64,000 nucleotides of DNA from Arthrobacter sp. ov407 (GCF_900102895.1 NZ_FNGD01000001.1:186001-250000), one strand, 5' to 3'; positions 27,446 to 35,468 are shown, counted from the stretch's first letter. Numbers and translations are program-made. Notes: a model not told the origin generated them from the sequence alone.

Positions 27446-28012
27446 TCAGTCGAGCGGCGGATTTGGGATGGCTACCGTTGCGCCGGCAGGCGGAATCCAT
27501 TCGCCGCCGGTCAGCAGATTCAGATTGGCTATCCGCAGTGCATGGAGCGGCACGCCATAGCGGCTCGCGATGCCGGCGGGGGTGTCTCCTGCGCTCGCCC
27601 TGTACAGAAGCTGCCCCTGGCCGTCCTGGCCGGTCACGCTTCCGCCGGCCCCCAGCTGCGGCACGTCCACGCCTCTGAGGTCGATGACCTCTCCCGCGGC
27701 AATGGACACCGATTCGTTGAAACTCCTGAGGATCTCGGGAGTCATCCGGAAGTGGGCGGCGATGCCCTCCCAGGTGTCGCCGTCGACAGCTGTGTAGTGC
27801 ATCGGCTGGAAGAACCCGTTCATTTCGGTCGTCCCCAGCAGGCCCGCTGGCGCCGAGGACGGTGCAGGGGCAGCGGCCGCCGGCCGCCGCGCCGGGGTTT
27901 CGCCTGGGGCGTCCGCACCGGAATCGCAGGCTGTCAGCAGGCCGGCGAGAACCGCGGCCAGAAGAACGGCGGCGGCCGGCGGGACGCGCTTTGCGCCGGA
28001 ACCGTGACTCAC
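27446..28012 (-). CDS. LysM-domain lipoprotein
   Basis: The protein has 188 residues. A lipoprotein signal MSHGSGAKRVPPAAAV...LTAC has the lipobox cysteine near residue 29, and an Ala/Pro-rich linker follows. The first LysM domain is at about 72-115 (MHYTAVDGDTWEGIAAHFRM), and a second degenerate LysM is at about 135-175 (YRASAGDTPAGIASRYGVP). It should sit on the outer face of the membrane and bind peptidoglycan. I chose GTG 28012 because of the signal peptide and AGGA eight bases upstream; the frame is open much further 5', but that part overlaps real genes on the other strand. It diverges from dinB. Confidence 0.82.
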   Translation of the reverse strand: MSHGSGAKRVPPAAAVLLAAVLAGLLTACDSGADAPGETPARRPAAAAPAPSSAPAGLLGTTEMNGFFQPMHYTAVDGDTWEGIAAHFRMTPEILRSFNESVSIAAGEVIDLRGVDVPQLGAGGSVTGQDGQGQLLYRASAGDTPAGIASRYGVPLHALRIANLNLLTGGEWIPPAGATVAIPNPPLD

Positions 28013-28119
28013 GTTAGGTGTCCTGTCTTTCGGGGCCTCCCCCCGAGGCCCGTTGGCGCTAATTATTCCATACGTTTGATGAAACCTCATGTGCCGTCGG
28101 CGGGGCTCCGCGGGTTCGG

Positions 28120-28125
28120 TATAGT
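28120..28125 (+). promoter_or_regulatory. dinB-like gene -10 box (leaderless)
   Basis: TATAGT lies seven bases before the ATG at 28133. There is no ribosome site between, so transcription probably starts at the A of ATG. No good -35 is visible at 17 bases. Confidence 0.55.
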
Positions 28126-28132
28126 GCCGGTC

Positions 28133-28726
28133 ATGGACGACAAAGCGATCTTGCACACATACCTGCGCACCCGGCGGGTCAGCCTGCTGGCAAAGCTTGA
28201 CGGGCTCAGCGAGTACGACGCGCGCCGGCCCCTCACGGCCACGGGCACCAACCTGCTGGGCCTGGTCAAGCATGTGGCCAGCGTCGAACTCGGATACTTC
28301 GGCGAGGTTTTCGGCCGGCCCAGCGACCTGGAACTGCCATGGTTTGCCGACGATGCGGAGCCTGACGCCGACATGTGGGCTGCCCCCGGCGAGACGCGGG
28401 AGCAGATCGCGGAGCTGCACCGGCTCTCTGCCGTGCACAGCGACGCCACCATCGATGAACTCGCCCTGGACGCGCCCGGCGTGGTGCCCTGGTGGCCGGA
28501 CGAGCGCAAGCACGTGACCCTGCACCAGATCCTCGTGCACATGTGCGTGGAAACGGCCCACCACCTTGGACACGCGGACATCCTGCGCGAGCTCATCGAC
28601 GGCAGGGCCGGCCAGCGCCCGGGGGATCCGAACCTTTCGGTGCGCACGACCGAGGGGTGGGCTGATCACCGGGCCCGCATCGAGGCGGCTGCCGTCGCCG
28701 CCGAAGCAGGGGCGCCTGGCCGGTAG
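28133..28726 (+). CDS. DinB/DUF664 family protein
   Basis: This 197-residue four-helix-bundle protein is of the DinB/YfiT (DUF664) group. It has VKHVASVELGYFGEVFG near the N-terminus and HMCVETAHHLGHADILRE later, which supply the histidine triad for a divalent metal. In actinobacteria many of these are mycothiol-dependent S-transferases acting in detoxification; the exact substrate is unknown. ATG 28133 is supported by the TATAGT box immediately upstream. Its stop codon is embedded in a three-copy 13-bp repeat. Confidence 0.85.
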   Translation: MDDKAILHTYLRTRRVSLLAKLDGLSEYDARRPLTATGTNLLGLVKHVASVELGYFGEVFGRPSDLELPWFADDAEPDADMWAAPGETREQIAELHRLSAVHSDATIDELALDAPGVVPWWPDERKHVTLHQILVHMCVETAHHLGHADILRELIDGRAGQRPGDPNLSVRTTEGWADHRARIEAAAVAAEAGAPGR

Positions 28727-28757
28727 CACGCGCCGGTAGCACGGGCCGATAGCAGCC
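28719..28757. repeat. 13-bp tandem repeat over the dinB-like stop codon
   Basis: There are three adjacent units: GCCGGTAGCACGC (28719), GCCGGTAGCACGG (28732) and GCCGATAGCAGCC (28745). Each contains TAG. The first is the gene's stop, and because the period is 13 the three TAGs fall in all three reading frames. Confidence 0.96.
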
Positions 28758-28879
28758 CGCGAACGTAGCCGGCCAGGGACTGCCGGCAACACTCCATTGT
28801 TCTGCGAGCAAAATCTCAGTTTTCGGTGAGGGGCCATCGTAGGGTTGTCCGATCCACTGTTGAAGAAGAAGGAGCTTTC

Positions 28880-29056
28880 GTGAAGTCGTTTGCCTGTGGT
28901 GATGTGGTTCCCGGTTGTGAAGCCCGTTGGGTGTGCAGTACGGAAGATGAAATTCTGGTCAATGTGGCCGCTCACGCTGCGTCCGCACATGGGCTGGTGG
29001 AGCTTCCGGCCGACGTCGTGCAGTCGGTCCATAAAGCCATCGTTTCCGTTAGTTGA
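28880..29056 (+). CDS. DUF1059 small protein
   Basis: The protein has 58 residues. The MKSFACGDVVPGC start and the ILVNVAAHAASAHG block are the DUF1059 pattern, small soluble proteins with conserved Cys and His of unknown role that may bind metal. GTG 28880 has AAGGAG six bases upstream. The TGA overlaps the TTG start of the EAL gene (TTGA, 29053-29056), so the two should be translated together. This suggests a functional link between the small protein and cyclic-di-GMP turnover. Confidence 0.8.
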   Translation: MKSFACGDVVPGCEARWVCSTEDEILVNVAAHAASAHGLVELPADVVQSVHKAIVSVS

Positions 29057-30204
29057 TTCACGAGGCAGGCGGCCTCCCGCCCGAGGCCGGGGCCGCTGCG
29101 GGTCCGGATTGGAACGGGCGTCTGGCGGCCGCCTGCCGAGGCGAAGGCCTTTCCGCGGCCTACCAGCCCATTGTTGATACTGCCCGCGGCACGGTGGTGG
29201 GCTATGAGGCCCTGGCGCGATTTCCGGGTTTCGCCGAAAAGAATCCTGAAGTGTGGTTTGCCGCCGCGCGCACGCATGGCCTGTCGGCCGAGCTCGAGGC
29301 GGCAGCCTTGCGGTCGGCACTCGCCGCACGCCCCACCTTGCCTGCGAACTGCTTCCTGACCCTCAACGTCTCACCGGAGCTGCTGCTGACGGAGGGGATC
29401 CGTGAGATCTGGCGCGAGCAGGGAAACCTTGGCGGACTGGTGGTTGAGCTGACGGAACAGACCCCTATCGACTCCTACCTGGAGCTTGAGCCTGACCTCA
29501 ACCAGCTGCGCGCCGCCGGCGCGCTGATCGCCGTCGACGACGCCGGGGCCGGCTATGCGGGACTCCGCCACCTCCTGGCCCTGCGGCCCTCGCTGATCAA
29601 GCTCGATCGTGAACTCATCCAGGATGTGGACCGTGATGAAGCCAAACGCGCCCTGATCTCCATGCTCGGAACCTTTGCCAGCCGCGTGGATGCCTGGATC
29701 CTGGCCGAAGGAGTGGAACGGGTGGAGGAACTGGACGCCCTGGCCGCCCTCGGCGTACCGCTGGTGCAGGGGTATTGCCTGGCCCGGCCCGGGCCAGCGT
29801 GGGAGCAGATCGATCTTGACGTTGCCCACCGCCTTGCGTCGAAACCACCGGTGAGGCACCAGAGCATGATCCGGGACATCGTGGAACCCGCGACGCCGGC
29901 CGCGACGACGGCGACGGCGGCCGCCGCGTTTGATGACAACCCCGCCCTGCAGTCGGTGGTGCTGATGGGCGATCATTTTCGGCCCGTTGCGGTGCTCGAC
30001 CCCGCCGCGGCGGCGCTGGGCGTGGTGAGCCCGGGAATGCGGGTCAACCTGGACACGCCGATCGGCGAGGCCCTGGCGCGCTCCATGACGCGGACTCAGG
30101 CCAGCCGGTTTGACCCCCTGCTGGTGACGGACAACGCCGGCCGCTTTGCCGGCGTCGCCCGCATGGAGCGGATGATCACGGCCCTGGCCGCGGCGGACAG
30201 CTAG
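29053..30204 (+). CDS. EAL-domain protein with C-terminal CBS-like region
   Basis: The protein has 383 residues with no membrane segment. The EAL domain spans about 25-265: EAL at 52-54, LNVSPE, VELTEQ, DDAGAG at 162-167, IKLDREL, AEGVER and QGYCLARP. The metal and catalytic acids are present, but loop 6 reads DDAGAG instead of DDFGTG, so phosphodiesterase activity may be weak or absent. The C-terminal 110 residues (DHFRPVAVLDPAAAALGVVSPGM, then FDPLLVTDNAGRFAGVARMERM) look like a degenerate CBS pair. It starts with TTG coupled to the DUF1059 gene. Confidence 0.85.
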   Translation: MIHEAGGLPPEAGAAAGPDWNGRLAAACRGEGLSAAYQPIVDTARGTVVGYEALARFPGFAEKNPEVWFAAARTHGLSAELEAAALRSALAARPTLPANCFLTLNVSPELLLTEGIREIWREQGNLGGLVVELTEQTPIDSYLELEPDLNQLRAAGALIAVDDAGAGYAGLRHLLALRPSLIKLDRELIQDVDRDEAKRALISMLGTFASRVDAWILAEGVERVEELDALAALGVPLVQGYCLARPGPAWEQIDLDVAHRLASKPPVRHQSMIRDIVEPATPAATTATAAAAFDDNPALQSVVLMGDHFRPVAVLDPAAAALGVVSPGMRVNLDTPIGEALARSMTRTQASRFDPLLVTDNAGRFAGVARMERMITALAAADS

Positions 30205-30250
30205 GGAGTGTCTCCCGCCTGGACGCGCGTTTAGGAGTCGGGGCTCTGCC

Positions 30251-30988
30251 TCAGCCCGGGGTGAGGACGCAGAACTCGTTGCCCTCTGAGTCGGCGAGGC
30301 ACACCCATGGCACATCGCCCTGGCCGACGTCGGCGTCAGTGGCGCCCAGAGCCCGCAGCCGGGCCACCTCTGCTGCCTGATCATCACCGGGGTACGGCTT
30401 CAGGTCGAGATGAACACGGCCACACACGGCCTTCACGGCGGGCGTGCGAAGGAACTCCAGATACGGCCCGACACCCTTGGCCGAACGCAGCCTCGCATGA
30501 TCGTCGGTCACCTCGCGCAGGGTCCAGTCCATCGCCTCGCTCCAGAACCGGGCCATGGCCCGCGGATCCGCACAGCAGACCACCACCGCGGCGATCGGCC
30601 CGGTGTCCCGGTAGATCGATCGAGGCTCCAGCACGCGGAACAGGTTGCCCTCCGGGTCGGCCAGAACTGTCCACGGCACGTCACCCTGGCCCACGTCGGC
30701 GGGCGTCGCACCGAGCTCCAACAGGTATGCCACTAGCTCCGCCTGATGGGCCGCAGAGGTGGTGGTGAGATCGAGGTGCGCGCGGTACCTCACGGTCTCG
30801 GGGTCCGGGACGGTGACGACATCGACGCAGACCGCGACGGGGTCCGGCCAGACGAAGCCCACGGGTTCAACATTGGTCACGCGGGGTCCCTCGCTGGAAA
30901 CACCCCAGCCGAGCGCCTCCGCCCAAAACCGGCCGAGCGCTGAGTCATTCCGAGCCTTGAAATTCACCTGAACAAGTCGCAGCGCCAT
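30251..30988 (-). CDS. Tandem VOC (glyoxalase-fold) protein
   Basis: This 245-residue protein has two similar VOC modules, about 1-120 and 128-245. Each ends with a matching strand: DVPWTVLADPEGNLFRVLEP in the first and DVPWVCLADSEGNEFCVLTPG in the second. The family covers glyoxalases, bleomycin-binding proteins and dioxygenases; the function here is not assignable. I chose ATG 30988 because the module begins there. The frame is open upstream to about 31420 over another gene. Confidence 0.82.
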   Translation of the reverse strand: MALRLVQVNFKARNDSALGRFWAEALGWGVSSEGPRVTNVEPVGFVWPDPVAVCVDVVTVPDPETVRYRAHLDLTTTSAAHQAELVAYLLELGATPADVGQGDVPWTVLADPEGNLFRVLEPRSIYRDTGPIAAVVVCCADPRAMARFWSEAMDWTLREVTDDHARLRSAKGVGPYLEFLRTPAVKAVCGRVHLDLKPYPGDDQAAEVARLRALGATDADVGQGDVPWVCLADSEGNEFCVLTPG

Positions 30989-31035
30989 ACCGCCAGACCC
31001 TATACCCAGGTCATACCCGATATGGGAGGCACGCC

Positions 31036-31530
31036 CTAGCCGTCGGCCTGTTCCGGACCGCCTGACTTGTCCGGATCGCCGGGCTGTTCCTCCGGCAGCT
31101 GTCCTTCCAGCAGCTGTCCCGTGGCGGCGTCCTCCCGGCCGTCGAAGTAGCGGTCCAGGACATCGCGGAACGCTGACTCGCCGGGGGCTGCAAGCCCGAA
31201 CAGCGTCATGGATGAGTGCAGCTTCCGCGCATCGATGCTGCCAAAAATCTGCACCGCGGACCGGCCCTCCAGGAAGGCCACTGCGGCGGCCACCTCTCGG
31301 AGGCGGGGGCCAAGGACGTCGTGCCGGATGTAGGCGCGGGCCTCGTCCAGGGAGGAGATGGCATATTTGCGGGCGGTTTCGCTGCGGCCCAGGCCTGCGA
31401 GCTGGGGGAAAACGAACCACATCCAGTGGCTCCGCTTCATGCCCGACCTCAACTCCGCCAGGGCGTGCCAGTAGGTTCCGCCGGCGTCTTGGGCGATCAC
31501 GAACCGTTCGAGATCGTAGGGGTCTTCCAT
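31036..31530 (-). CDS. DUF1810 domain protein
   Basis: The protein has 164 residues. DLERFVIAQDAGGTYWHALAELRSGMKRSHWMWFVFPQLAGLG is the conserved opening of DUF1810 (calpastatin-like annotation in older databases), and RKLHSSMTLF is the second block. The role is unknown; the fold relates to proteins in NAD/ADP-ribose metabolism islands. The C-terminus is a Gly/Pro/Glu-rich tail. TAGCCT (31543-31538) ends seven bases before the ATG, so the mRNA is likely leaderless. Confidence 0.85.
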   Translation of the reverse strand: MEDPYDLERFVIAQDAGGTYWHALAELRSGMKRSHWMWFVFPQLAGLGRSETARKYAISSLDEARAYIRHDVLGPRLREVAAAVAFLEGRSAVQIFGSIDARKLHSSMTLFGLAAPGESAFRDVLDRYFDGREDAATGQLLEGQLPEEQPGDPDKSGGPEQADG

Positions 31531-31715
31531 GCTCGCTAGGCTACGTCGCCGGGTCGCGAAGCGACAGAGCCGTGCCTGAGCGGAACAGACCCGCCACCAC
31601 CGCGCAACCGTTCCACTACTCCCCAACAGGGGGTGGCGGTAGTATCAACTTCGAGAGTCCTTGGCGCACCGCAGAGTTGACCGGGCGCCACTCTCGGGCC
31701 GGGCCGGAGGGCGGG

Positions 31716-32447
31716 ATGCAGGACGCATATGGGCTATACACCCCAACCACGCTGGTGGAAGTCGGGCTGCTACTGGCGACATTTGTCCTCTGCTCCCTGA
31801 TTGGCACCGAACGGCAGGTCCGGCAGAAGGTCGCGGGCTACCGCACCCACGTTCTGGTCGGCCTGGGCTCTTGCACCTTCACCCTTATCTCGGCCTACGG
31901 CTTCGTCTACGCCCTGGCGCCCGGGGCCACCATGGACCCGTCCCGTATTGCGGCCCAAATCGTCAGTGGCATCGGCTTCCTCGGCGCCGGGGTGATTTTC
32001 AAGGGCCGGAACGCCGTCCGCGGCCTGACGACGGCTGCCAGCATTTGGGTTTCTGCCGCCGTCGGCATGGCGTGCGGGGCCGGCATGCTGTCCCTGGCTG
32101 TTTCACTGACCGCTTTCCACCTCATCACGTTGTACGTCGTCTCTCCCGTAATCAGGAAGATTCCGACCCCGGACGCCCACCGGGTCCTGCACCTGGGCTA
32201 TGCCGATAACCAAGGCGTTCTGCGGAAAGTGTTGGAGATCGCCACCAACATGGGGTTCAGCTCCTCAATCCTGAGCATCAATAAGGCGGGCGATGAACAA
32301 AAGCCGCTCGTCCTCATGGACATCCGCTTCCATGGTCATCTTCCGCTGCGGGAACTCGTCCCCTACCTCCTGGATGTGCCCGGCGTGCAGAGTGTGACCG
32401 TTCGCGGCGTCGACCCGAACGAGGACGACGATGACGCCAGCGCCTGA
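31716..32447 (+). CDS. MgtC/SapB family membrane protein
   Basis: The protein has 243 residues. Four to five membrane helices (about 15-150) carry the MgtC signature: CSLIGTERQVRQKVAGYRTHVLVGLGSCTF, then GIGFLGAGVIFKGRNAVRGLTTAASIWVSAAVGMACGAG. A cytoplasmic ACT-like C-terminal domain (about 160-235) follows. Family members are tied to Mg2+ limitation and acid or F-ATPase control. ATG 31716 has GGAGG six bases upstream. TAGTAT (31640-31645) may be the -10, giving a short leader of about 64 bases in which I see no known riboswitch. Confidence 0.88.
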   Translation: MQDAYGLYTPTTLVEVGLLLATFVLCSLIGTERQVRQKVAGYRTHVLVGLGSCTFTLISAYGFVYALAPGATMDPSRIAAQIVSGIGFLGAGVIFKGRNAVRGLTTAASIWVSAAVGMACGAGMLSLAVSLTAFHLITLYVVSPVIRKIPTPDAHRVLHLGYADNQGVLRKVLEIATNMGFSSSILSINKAGDEQKPLVLMDIRFHGHLPLRELVPYLLDVPGVQSVTVRGVDPNEDDDDASA

Positions 32448-32455
32448 GAACCTGT

Positions 32456-32484
32456 TTGAAGCCGTTCGGGATGACCGTTAGAGT
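32456..32484 (+). promoter_or_regulatory. Acetyltransferase promoter (leaderless)
   Basis: TTGAAG (32456-32461), a 17-base spacer and TAGAGT (32479-32484) form a good housekeeping promoter. The predicted start coincides with the ATG at 32491. Confidence 0.7.
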
Positions 32485-32490
32485 CTCCGG

Positions 32491-33033
32491 ATGACCGAGA
32501 ACAGCATCGCCCTGACGGAGACTGTGCGGGTGCGGGTGTTGCGCAGGTCCGACGCCGGCCCCATGGCCGATGCCTACCTACGGAACCGGGAGCACCTGGC
32601 GCCCTGGGAGCCGGTGCGGTCCGAGGAATTCTTCACGGTCGACGGACAGGCCGCCAGCATTGAATCCAAGCTCGGGTTGTTCATCGCGGGATCGGAAGTA
32701 CCGTGGGTTCTCCTGGAAGGTTCCCGCATCGTCGGCGTGCTCAACCTCAGCGGGATGGTCCGGGGGCCGTTCCTCAGCGCCCACCTCGGCTACTGGGTGG
32801 ACAAGGACATGACCGGGCAGGGGATTGGCTCAGCCGCAGTGGAGTTCGCCATCCAAACCGCGTGGAACGAGCTGGGCCTGCATCGGCTGCAGGCCGCCAC
32901 GCTCCCGCACAACTCCGCGTCGCAGCGGATCCTGAAGCGGGCCGGCTTTGAGGAGATCGGTTTGGCCCCCCGGTACCTTCGGATTGCCGGTTCCTGGCAG
33001 GACCACGTCCTGTTCCAGCGGATCCTGTTCTGA
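32491..33033 (+). CDS. RimJ/RimL-type GNAT acetyltransferase
   Basis: This 180-residue N-acetyltransferase has VRVLRRSDAGPMADAYLRNREHL at the start, the acetyl-CoA P-loop WVDKDMTGQGIGSAAVEFAI, and LHRLQAATLPHNSASQRILKRAGFEEIG at the end. These match the RimJ/RimL group that acetylates N-termini of ribosomal or other proteins; the true substrate is unknown. It has its own leaderless-type promoter. The stop overlaps the start of the next VOC gene by one base (TGATG), so translation is coupled. Confidence 0.9.
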   Translation: MTENSIALTETVRVRVLRRSDAGPMADAYLRNREHLAPWEPVRSEEFFTVDGQAASIESKLGLFIAGSEVPWVLLEGSRIVGVLNLSGMVRGPFLSAHLGYWVDKDMTGQGIGSAAVEFAIQTAWNELGLHRLQAATLPHNSASQRILKRAGFEEIGLAPRYLRIAGSWQDHVLFQRILF

Positions 33034-33467
33034 TGGCGGCCGTTCCGGATGCACCTGTTCCGTTTGCACCGGCGGACTTTGGTGCCCTGCACCACGTTGA
33101 ACTCTGGGTGCCGGACCTGCAGCGGGCCAAGGACCAGTGGGGCTGGCTGCTGGGCCGGTTGGGCTATGAGCCCTACCAAGACTGGGCCCACGGGTGCAGC
33201 TGGCGTCGCGGGCCAACGTATATCGTCGTCGAGCAGTCCCCGGCCCTGAGCGGAACCGCGCACCAGCGGACCGCGCCGGGCCTGAACCACCTCGCCTTCA
33301 GTGCGGGGACGCGGGAGCATGTGGACGCCATGGCGGGCGAGAGCCTCAGCCACGGCTGGGCCGAGTTATTTCCGGAGAAATACCCGCACGCCGGCGGTCC
33401 CGGCCACTTCGCCGCCTACCTCGTGAATTCCGACGGCTACGAAGTAGAGCTGATTGCTTCGGACTGA
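33033..33467 (+). CDS. VOC family protein
   Basis: This 144-residue single glyoxalase-fold module has LHHVELWVPDLQRAKDQWGWLLGRLGYE at the start, GLNHLAFSAG in the middle and AAYLVNSDGYEVELIA at the end. The conserved His and Glu positions for a metal are present. It is translationally coupled to the upstream acetyltransferase. Its function is unknown, perhaps resistance or detoxification. Confidence 0.85.
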   Translation: MAAVPDAPVPFAPADFGALHHVELWVPDLQRAKDQWGWLLGRLGYEPYQDWAHGCSWRRGPTYIVVEQSPALSGTAHQRTAPGLNHLAFSAGTREHVDAMAGESLSHGWAELFPEKYPHAGGPGHFAAYLVNSDGYEVELIASD

Positions 33468-33480
33468 CCGCGTCGGTGCC

Positions 33481-33915
33481 CTACGGGGTGGTTTGCGGAG
33501 ACGCCTTTTCAGCCTTAAGCTCCTCGCCGTGGGCGATGACCGCGTAGATGATCAGCACGTCGATGGCGATGACGATCAAGGACCACCACGGCTGCGCCGG
33601 AATGAGCATCAGTTGAACCACCGCGCTGACGCCCGCGACGATCACAGCAACGACTCGAGCCCACGTTGCACCGGAGAAGAGCGCGACGGCGGTGAGGATC
33701 AAGAGCGCCCCGAGAGCCACATTCCACCAGCCCCACCCCTTCGCATCGAAGAGGAACAGCGTGCCCGGGGTCGACAAATAGTAGGTGTCGGGCCCGGTGA
33801 GCGCGACGAGACCTTGAAGGCCGCTGAAAACGCCGTTGATGATCAGAATGACTCCGGCGAAACGGACCCAACCGGTCCAGCCAGTCGAAGCAACAGGGTG
33901 ATGGGCAGTACTCAT
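33481..33915 (-). CDS. DUF7144 family four-helix membrane protein
   Basis: This 144-residue protein has four hydrophobic helices (about 17-39, 62-82, 87-106 and 110-130). The pattern WVRFAGVILIINGVFSGLQGL, then KGWGWWNVALGALLILTAVALFSG, is the DUF7144 type found widely in actinobacteria. It is an integral membrane protein of unknown function. It is convergent with the preceding VOC gene. Confidence 0.8.
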   Translation of the reverse strand: MSTAHHPVASTGWTGWVRFAGVILIINGVFSGLQGLVALTGPDTYYLSTPGTLFLFDAKGWGWWNVALGALLILTAVALFSGATWARVVAVIVAGVSAVVQLMLIPAQPWWSLIVIAIDVLIIYAVIAHGEELKAEKASPQTTP

Positions 33916-34000
33916 AGTGCCGACCGCTTTCCGTTGAATGCTCTGCCGTCGGCCTCATGGTCGGCGCAGTCGTGTCGTGAAGCTAGTACCGATTCCGATT

Positions 34001-34234
34001 ATGTTCCTCGCAGTCCGGGCCGGTCAATCGCTCCAGGCCGGGACGCTCGGCCGGGACGTCGCCGCGATGGCGAAAGGCCTCGCGGACCGCGCGGCTGCCG
34101 TGGATGAGAACATTGCCCTGGTCCTGCACCATGCGGACCTGCAGGAGCTGGAGGTGATCGGCGCCGGGAACTGCTGGATGATTCGCGGCGCCGGCCCCAA
34201 AGCCACCGTCTCGGTTGTGTCCGCGCGCAGATAG
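34001..34234 (+). CDS. Small hypothetical protein
   Basis: The frame encodes 77 residues from ATG 34001, or 85 from GTG 33977. It contains a helical stretch LGRDVAAMAKGLADRAAAVDENIALVLHHADLQELEV followed by NCWMIRG. I do not recognise a family and see no clear ribosome site. Codon use is compatible with coding, and it fills an otherwise empty gap between a divergent membrane protein and a thioesterase. Confidence 0.35.
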   Translation: MFLAVRAGQSLQAGTLGRDVAAMAKGLADRAAAVDENIALVLHHADLQELEVIGAGNCWMIRGAGPKATVSVVSARR

Positions 34235-34252
34235 CCCTTCGCCGCCCGCCCC

Positions 34253-34281
34253 TTGGCACACTTGTTACTCGCGGGTAACAT
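34253..34281 (+). promoter_or_regulatory. Thioesterase promoter (leaderless)
   Basis: TTGGCA (34253-34258), a 17-base spacer and TAACAT (34276-34281) form one of the best sigma-70-type promoters in the window. It predicts a start at or next to ATG 34288. Confidence 0.75.
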
Positions 34282-34287
34282 TGAATC

Positions 34288-34833
34288 ATGCACCTCCTGT
34301 TCCGGACCCTCCTGCTGCTGTTCACGTCCTCGCGCCGCTCACCCCTGAGCATCTGGGACAACTCCTCGCTGCCGCTGCGGGTCCTGCCCACGGACATCGA
34401 CATCGCCATGCACGTCAACAACGGCATGTACTTCTCGCTCATGGACCTCGGGCGCTTCGACCTCATGGCCCGCAGCGGAACCTGGAAAAAGATGCGCCGC
34501 CGGGGCTGGTCCCCGGTGGCGGCGGGGGAGACCATCGCCTTCCGCCGTTCGCTGCAGCTCTGGCAGCAGTACACCATCGAATCCAGGATCATCGGGCTCG
34601 ACTCGAAGGCCATCTACTTCGAGCAGCGGATGGTGGTGGACGGCGAAGTTTACGCCCGCGCCTACATCGCCACCCGGCTGGTCAGCAAGGGCAAGCCTGT
34701 CAGCCAAGAGGAAATTATCCGCGAGTTCGGCGCCCCGCCGGCGGACCTGGAGCTGCCCGAGTGGATCCACGAATGGCGCGAAACCAATGCCCTGCCCGGC
34801 GCCAGGCGTCCGGCGCCGCACGCCTGGGCGTGA
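34288..34833 (+). CDS. Hotdog-fold thioesterase family protein
   Basis: This 181-residue protein has LPLRVLPTDIDIAMHVNNGMYFSLMDLGRFDLMARSG, the hotdog thioesterase motif with the Asp and HVNNG helix of the 4HBT/YbgC-like group, and later IGLDSKAIYFEQRMVVDGEVYARA. It likely hydrolyses acyl-CoA thioesters in the cytoplasm. It is expressed from the promoter at 34253-34281 as a leaderless message. Confidence 0.85.
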   Translation: MHLLFRTLLLLFTSSRRSPLSIWDNSSLPLRVLPTDIDIAMHVNNGMYFSLMDLGRFDLMARSGTWKKMRRRGWSPVAAGETIAFRRSLQLWQQYTIESRIIGLDSKAIYFEQRMVVDGEVYARAYIATRLVSKGKPVSQEEIIREFGAPPADLELPEWIHEWRETNALPGARRPAPHAWA

Positions 34834-34876
34834 CATCCGGACCCGCCTGCCCGGATGTGCCAACAGCGAAATGCCG

Positions 34877-34905
34877 GGGACAATCCACGGGTGCTCCCGT
34901 ACCGT
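34877..34905 (+). promoter_or_regulatory. trxA promoter (leaderless)
   Basis: GGGACA (34877-34882), a 17-base spacer and TACCGT (34900-34905) end six bases before ATG 34912. No ribosome site fits in between. Confidence 0.55.
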
Positions 34906-34911
34906 TGACTC

Positions 34912-35325
34912 ATGGCTACCGTAGACATCACAGGTGAACAGTTCGCATCGACAGTCGAGGAGAACGACATTGTCCTCGTCGATTTCTGGGCCGAATGGTG
35001 CGGCCCGTGCAAGCAGTTTGGCCCCACGTACTCAGCGATCTCCGAGAAGCACCCGGACGTCGTCTTCTCCAAGGTCGACACCGAAGCCGAGCAGCAGCTC
35101 GCTGCCGAGGCCGGCATCACGTCGATCCCCACGCTGATGGCCTTCCGCGAAAAGGTCCTGGTGTTCTCGCAGCCCGGCGCCCTGAACGCGCAGCAGCTGG
35201 AGCAGGTGGTCGACGCCGTCAAGGCCCTGGACATGGAAGAAGTCCATGCCCACGTGGCCCGCTCGCAGGCAGAGGCCGCCGCCGCGGCGGCCAACCAGGA
35301 CGGGACCCAGATCCCGGAAGCCTGA
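34912..35325 (+). CDS. trxA: Thioredoxin
   Basis: This 137-residue cytoplasmic disulfide reductase has the active site WAEWCGPCKQF with Cys30 and Cys33, followed by the conserved cis-proline segment ITSIPTLMAF. It is about 25 residues longer than classical thioredoxin owing to an Ala/Gln-rich helical C-terminal tail (ARSQAEAAAAAANQDG). It is probably monocistronic and leaderless. Three degenerate 13-bp repeats begin six bases after the stop. Confidence 0.95.
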   Translation: MATVDITGEQFASTVEENDIVLVDFWAEWCGPCKQFGPTYSAISEKHPDVVFSKVDTEAEQQLAAEAGITSIPTLMAFREKVLVFSQPGALNAQQLEQVVDAVKALDMEEVHAHVARSQAEAAAAAANQDGTQIPEA

Positions 35326-35330
35326 ACGCC

Positions 35331-35369
35331 CACGGCTTAGTTCCACGGCCCAGTTACACGGCTTAAAGC
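35331..35369. repeat. 13-bp degenerate tandem repeat after trxA
   Basis: Units at 35331 (CACGGCTTAGTTC), 35344 (CACGGCCCAGTTA) and 35357 (CACGGCTTAAAGC) directly follow the trxA stop at 35323-35325. They add TAG and TAA codons in two reading frames. Confidence 0.9.
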
Positions 35370-35468
35370 AACGCAGGGTCACTCCGCGCCCATAATTCCC
35401 TCGGGGATTGGGCGGGCGTGACCCCGCGTTTTTGCGCGTCTACCGGCCGGGGGTTGCCGGCGGGATGA

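Noticed and set aside
28013..29329. Upstream extension of the LysM lipoprotein frame
   Set aside because: The extension runs antisense through the DinB and DUF1059 genes. The lipoprotein signal and ribosome site place the start at 28012.
31560..31715. Mg2+ riboswitch upstream of the MgtC-like gene
   Set aside because: The leader is only about 64 bases from the likely promoter and shows neither an M-box-like core nor a terminator/antiterminator pair.
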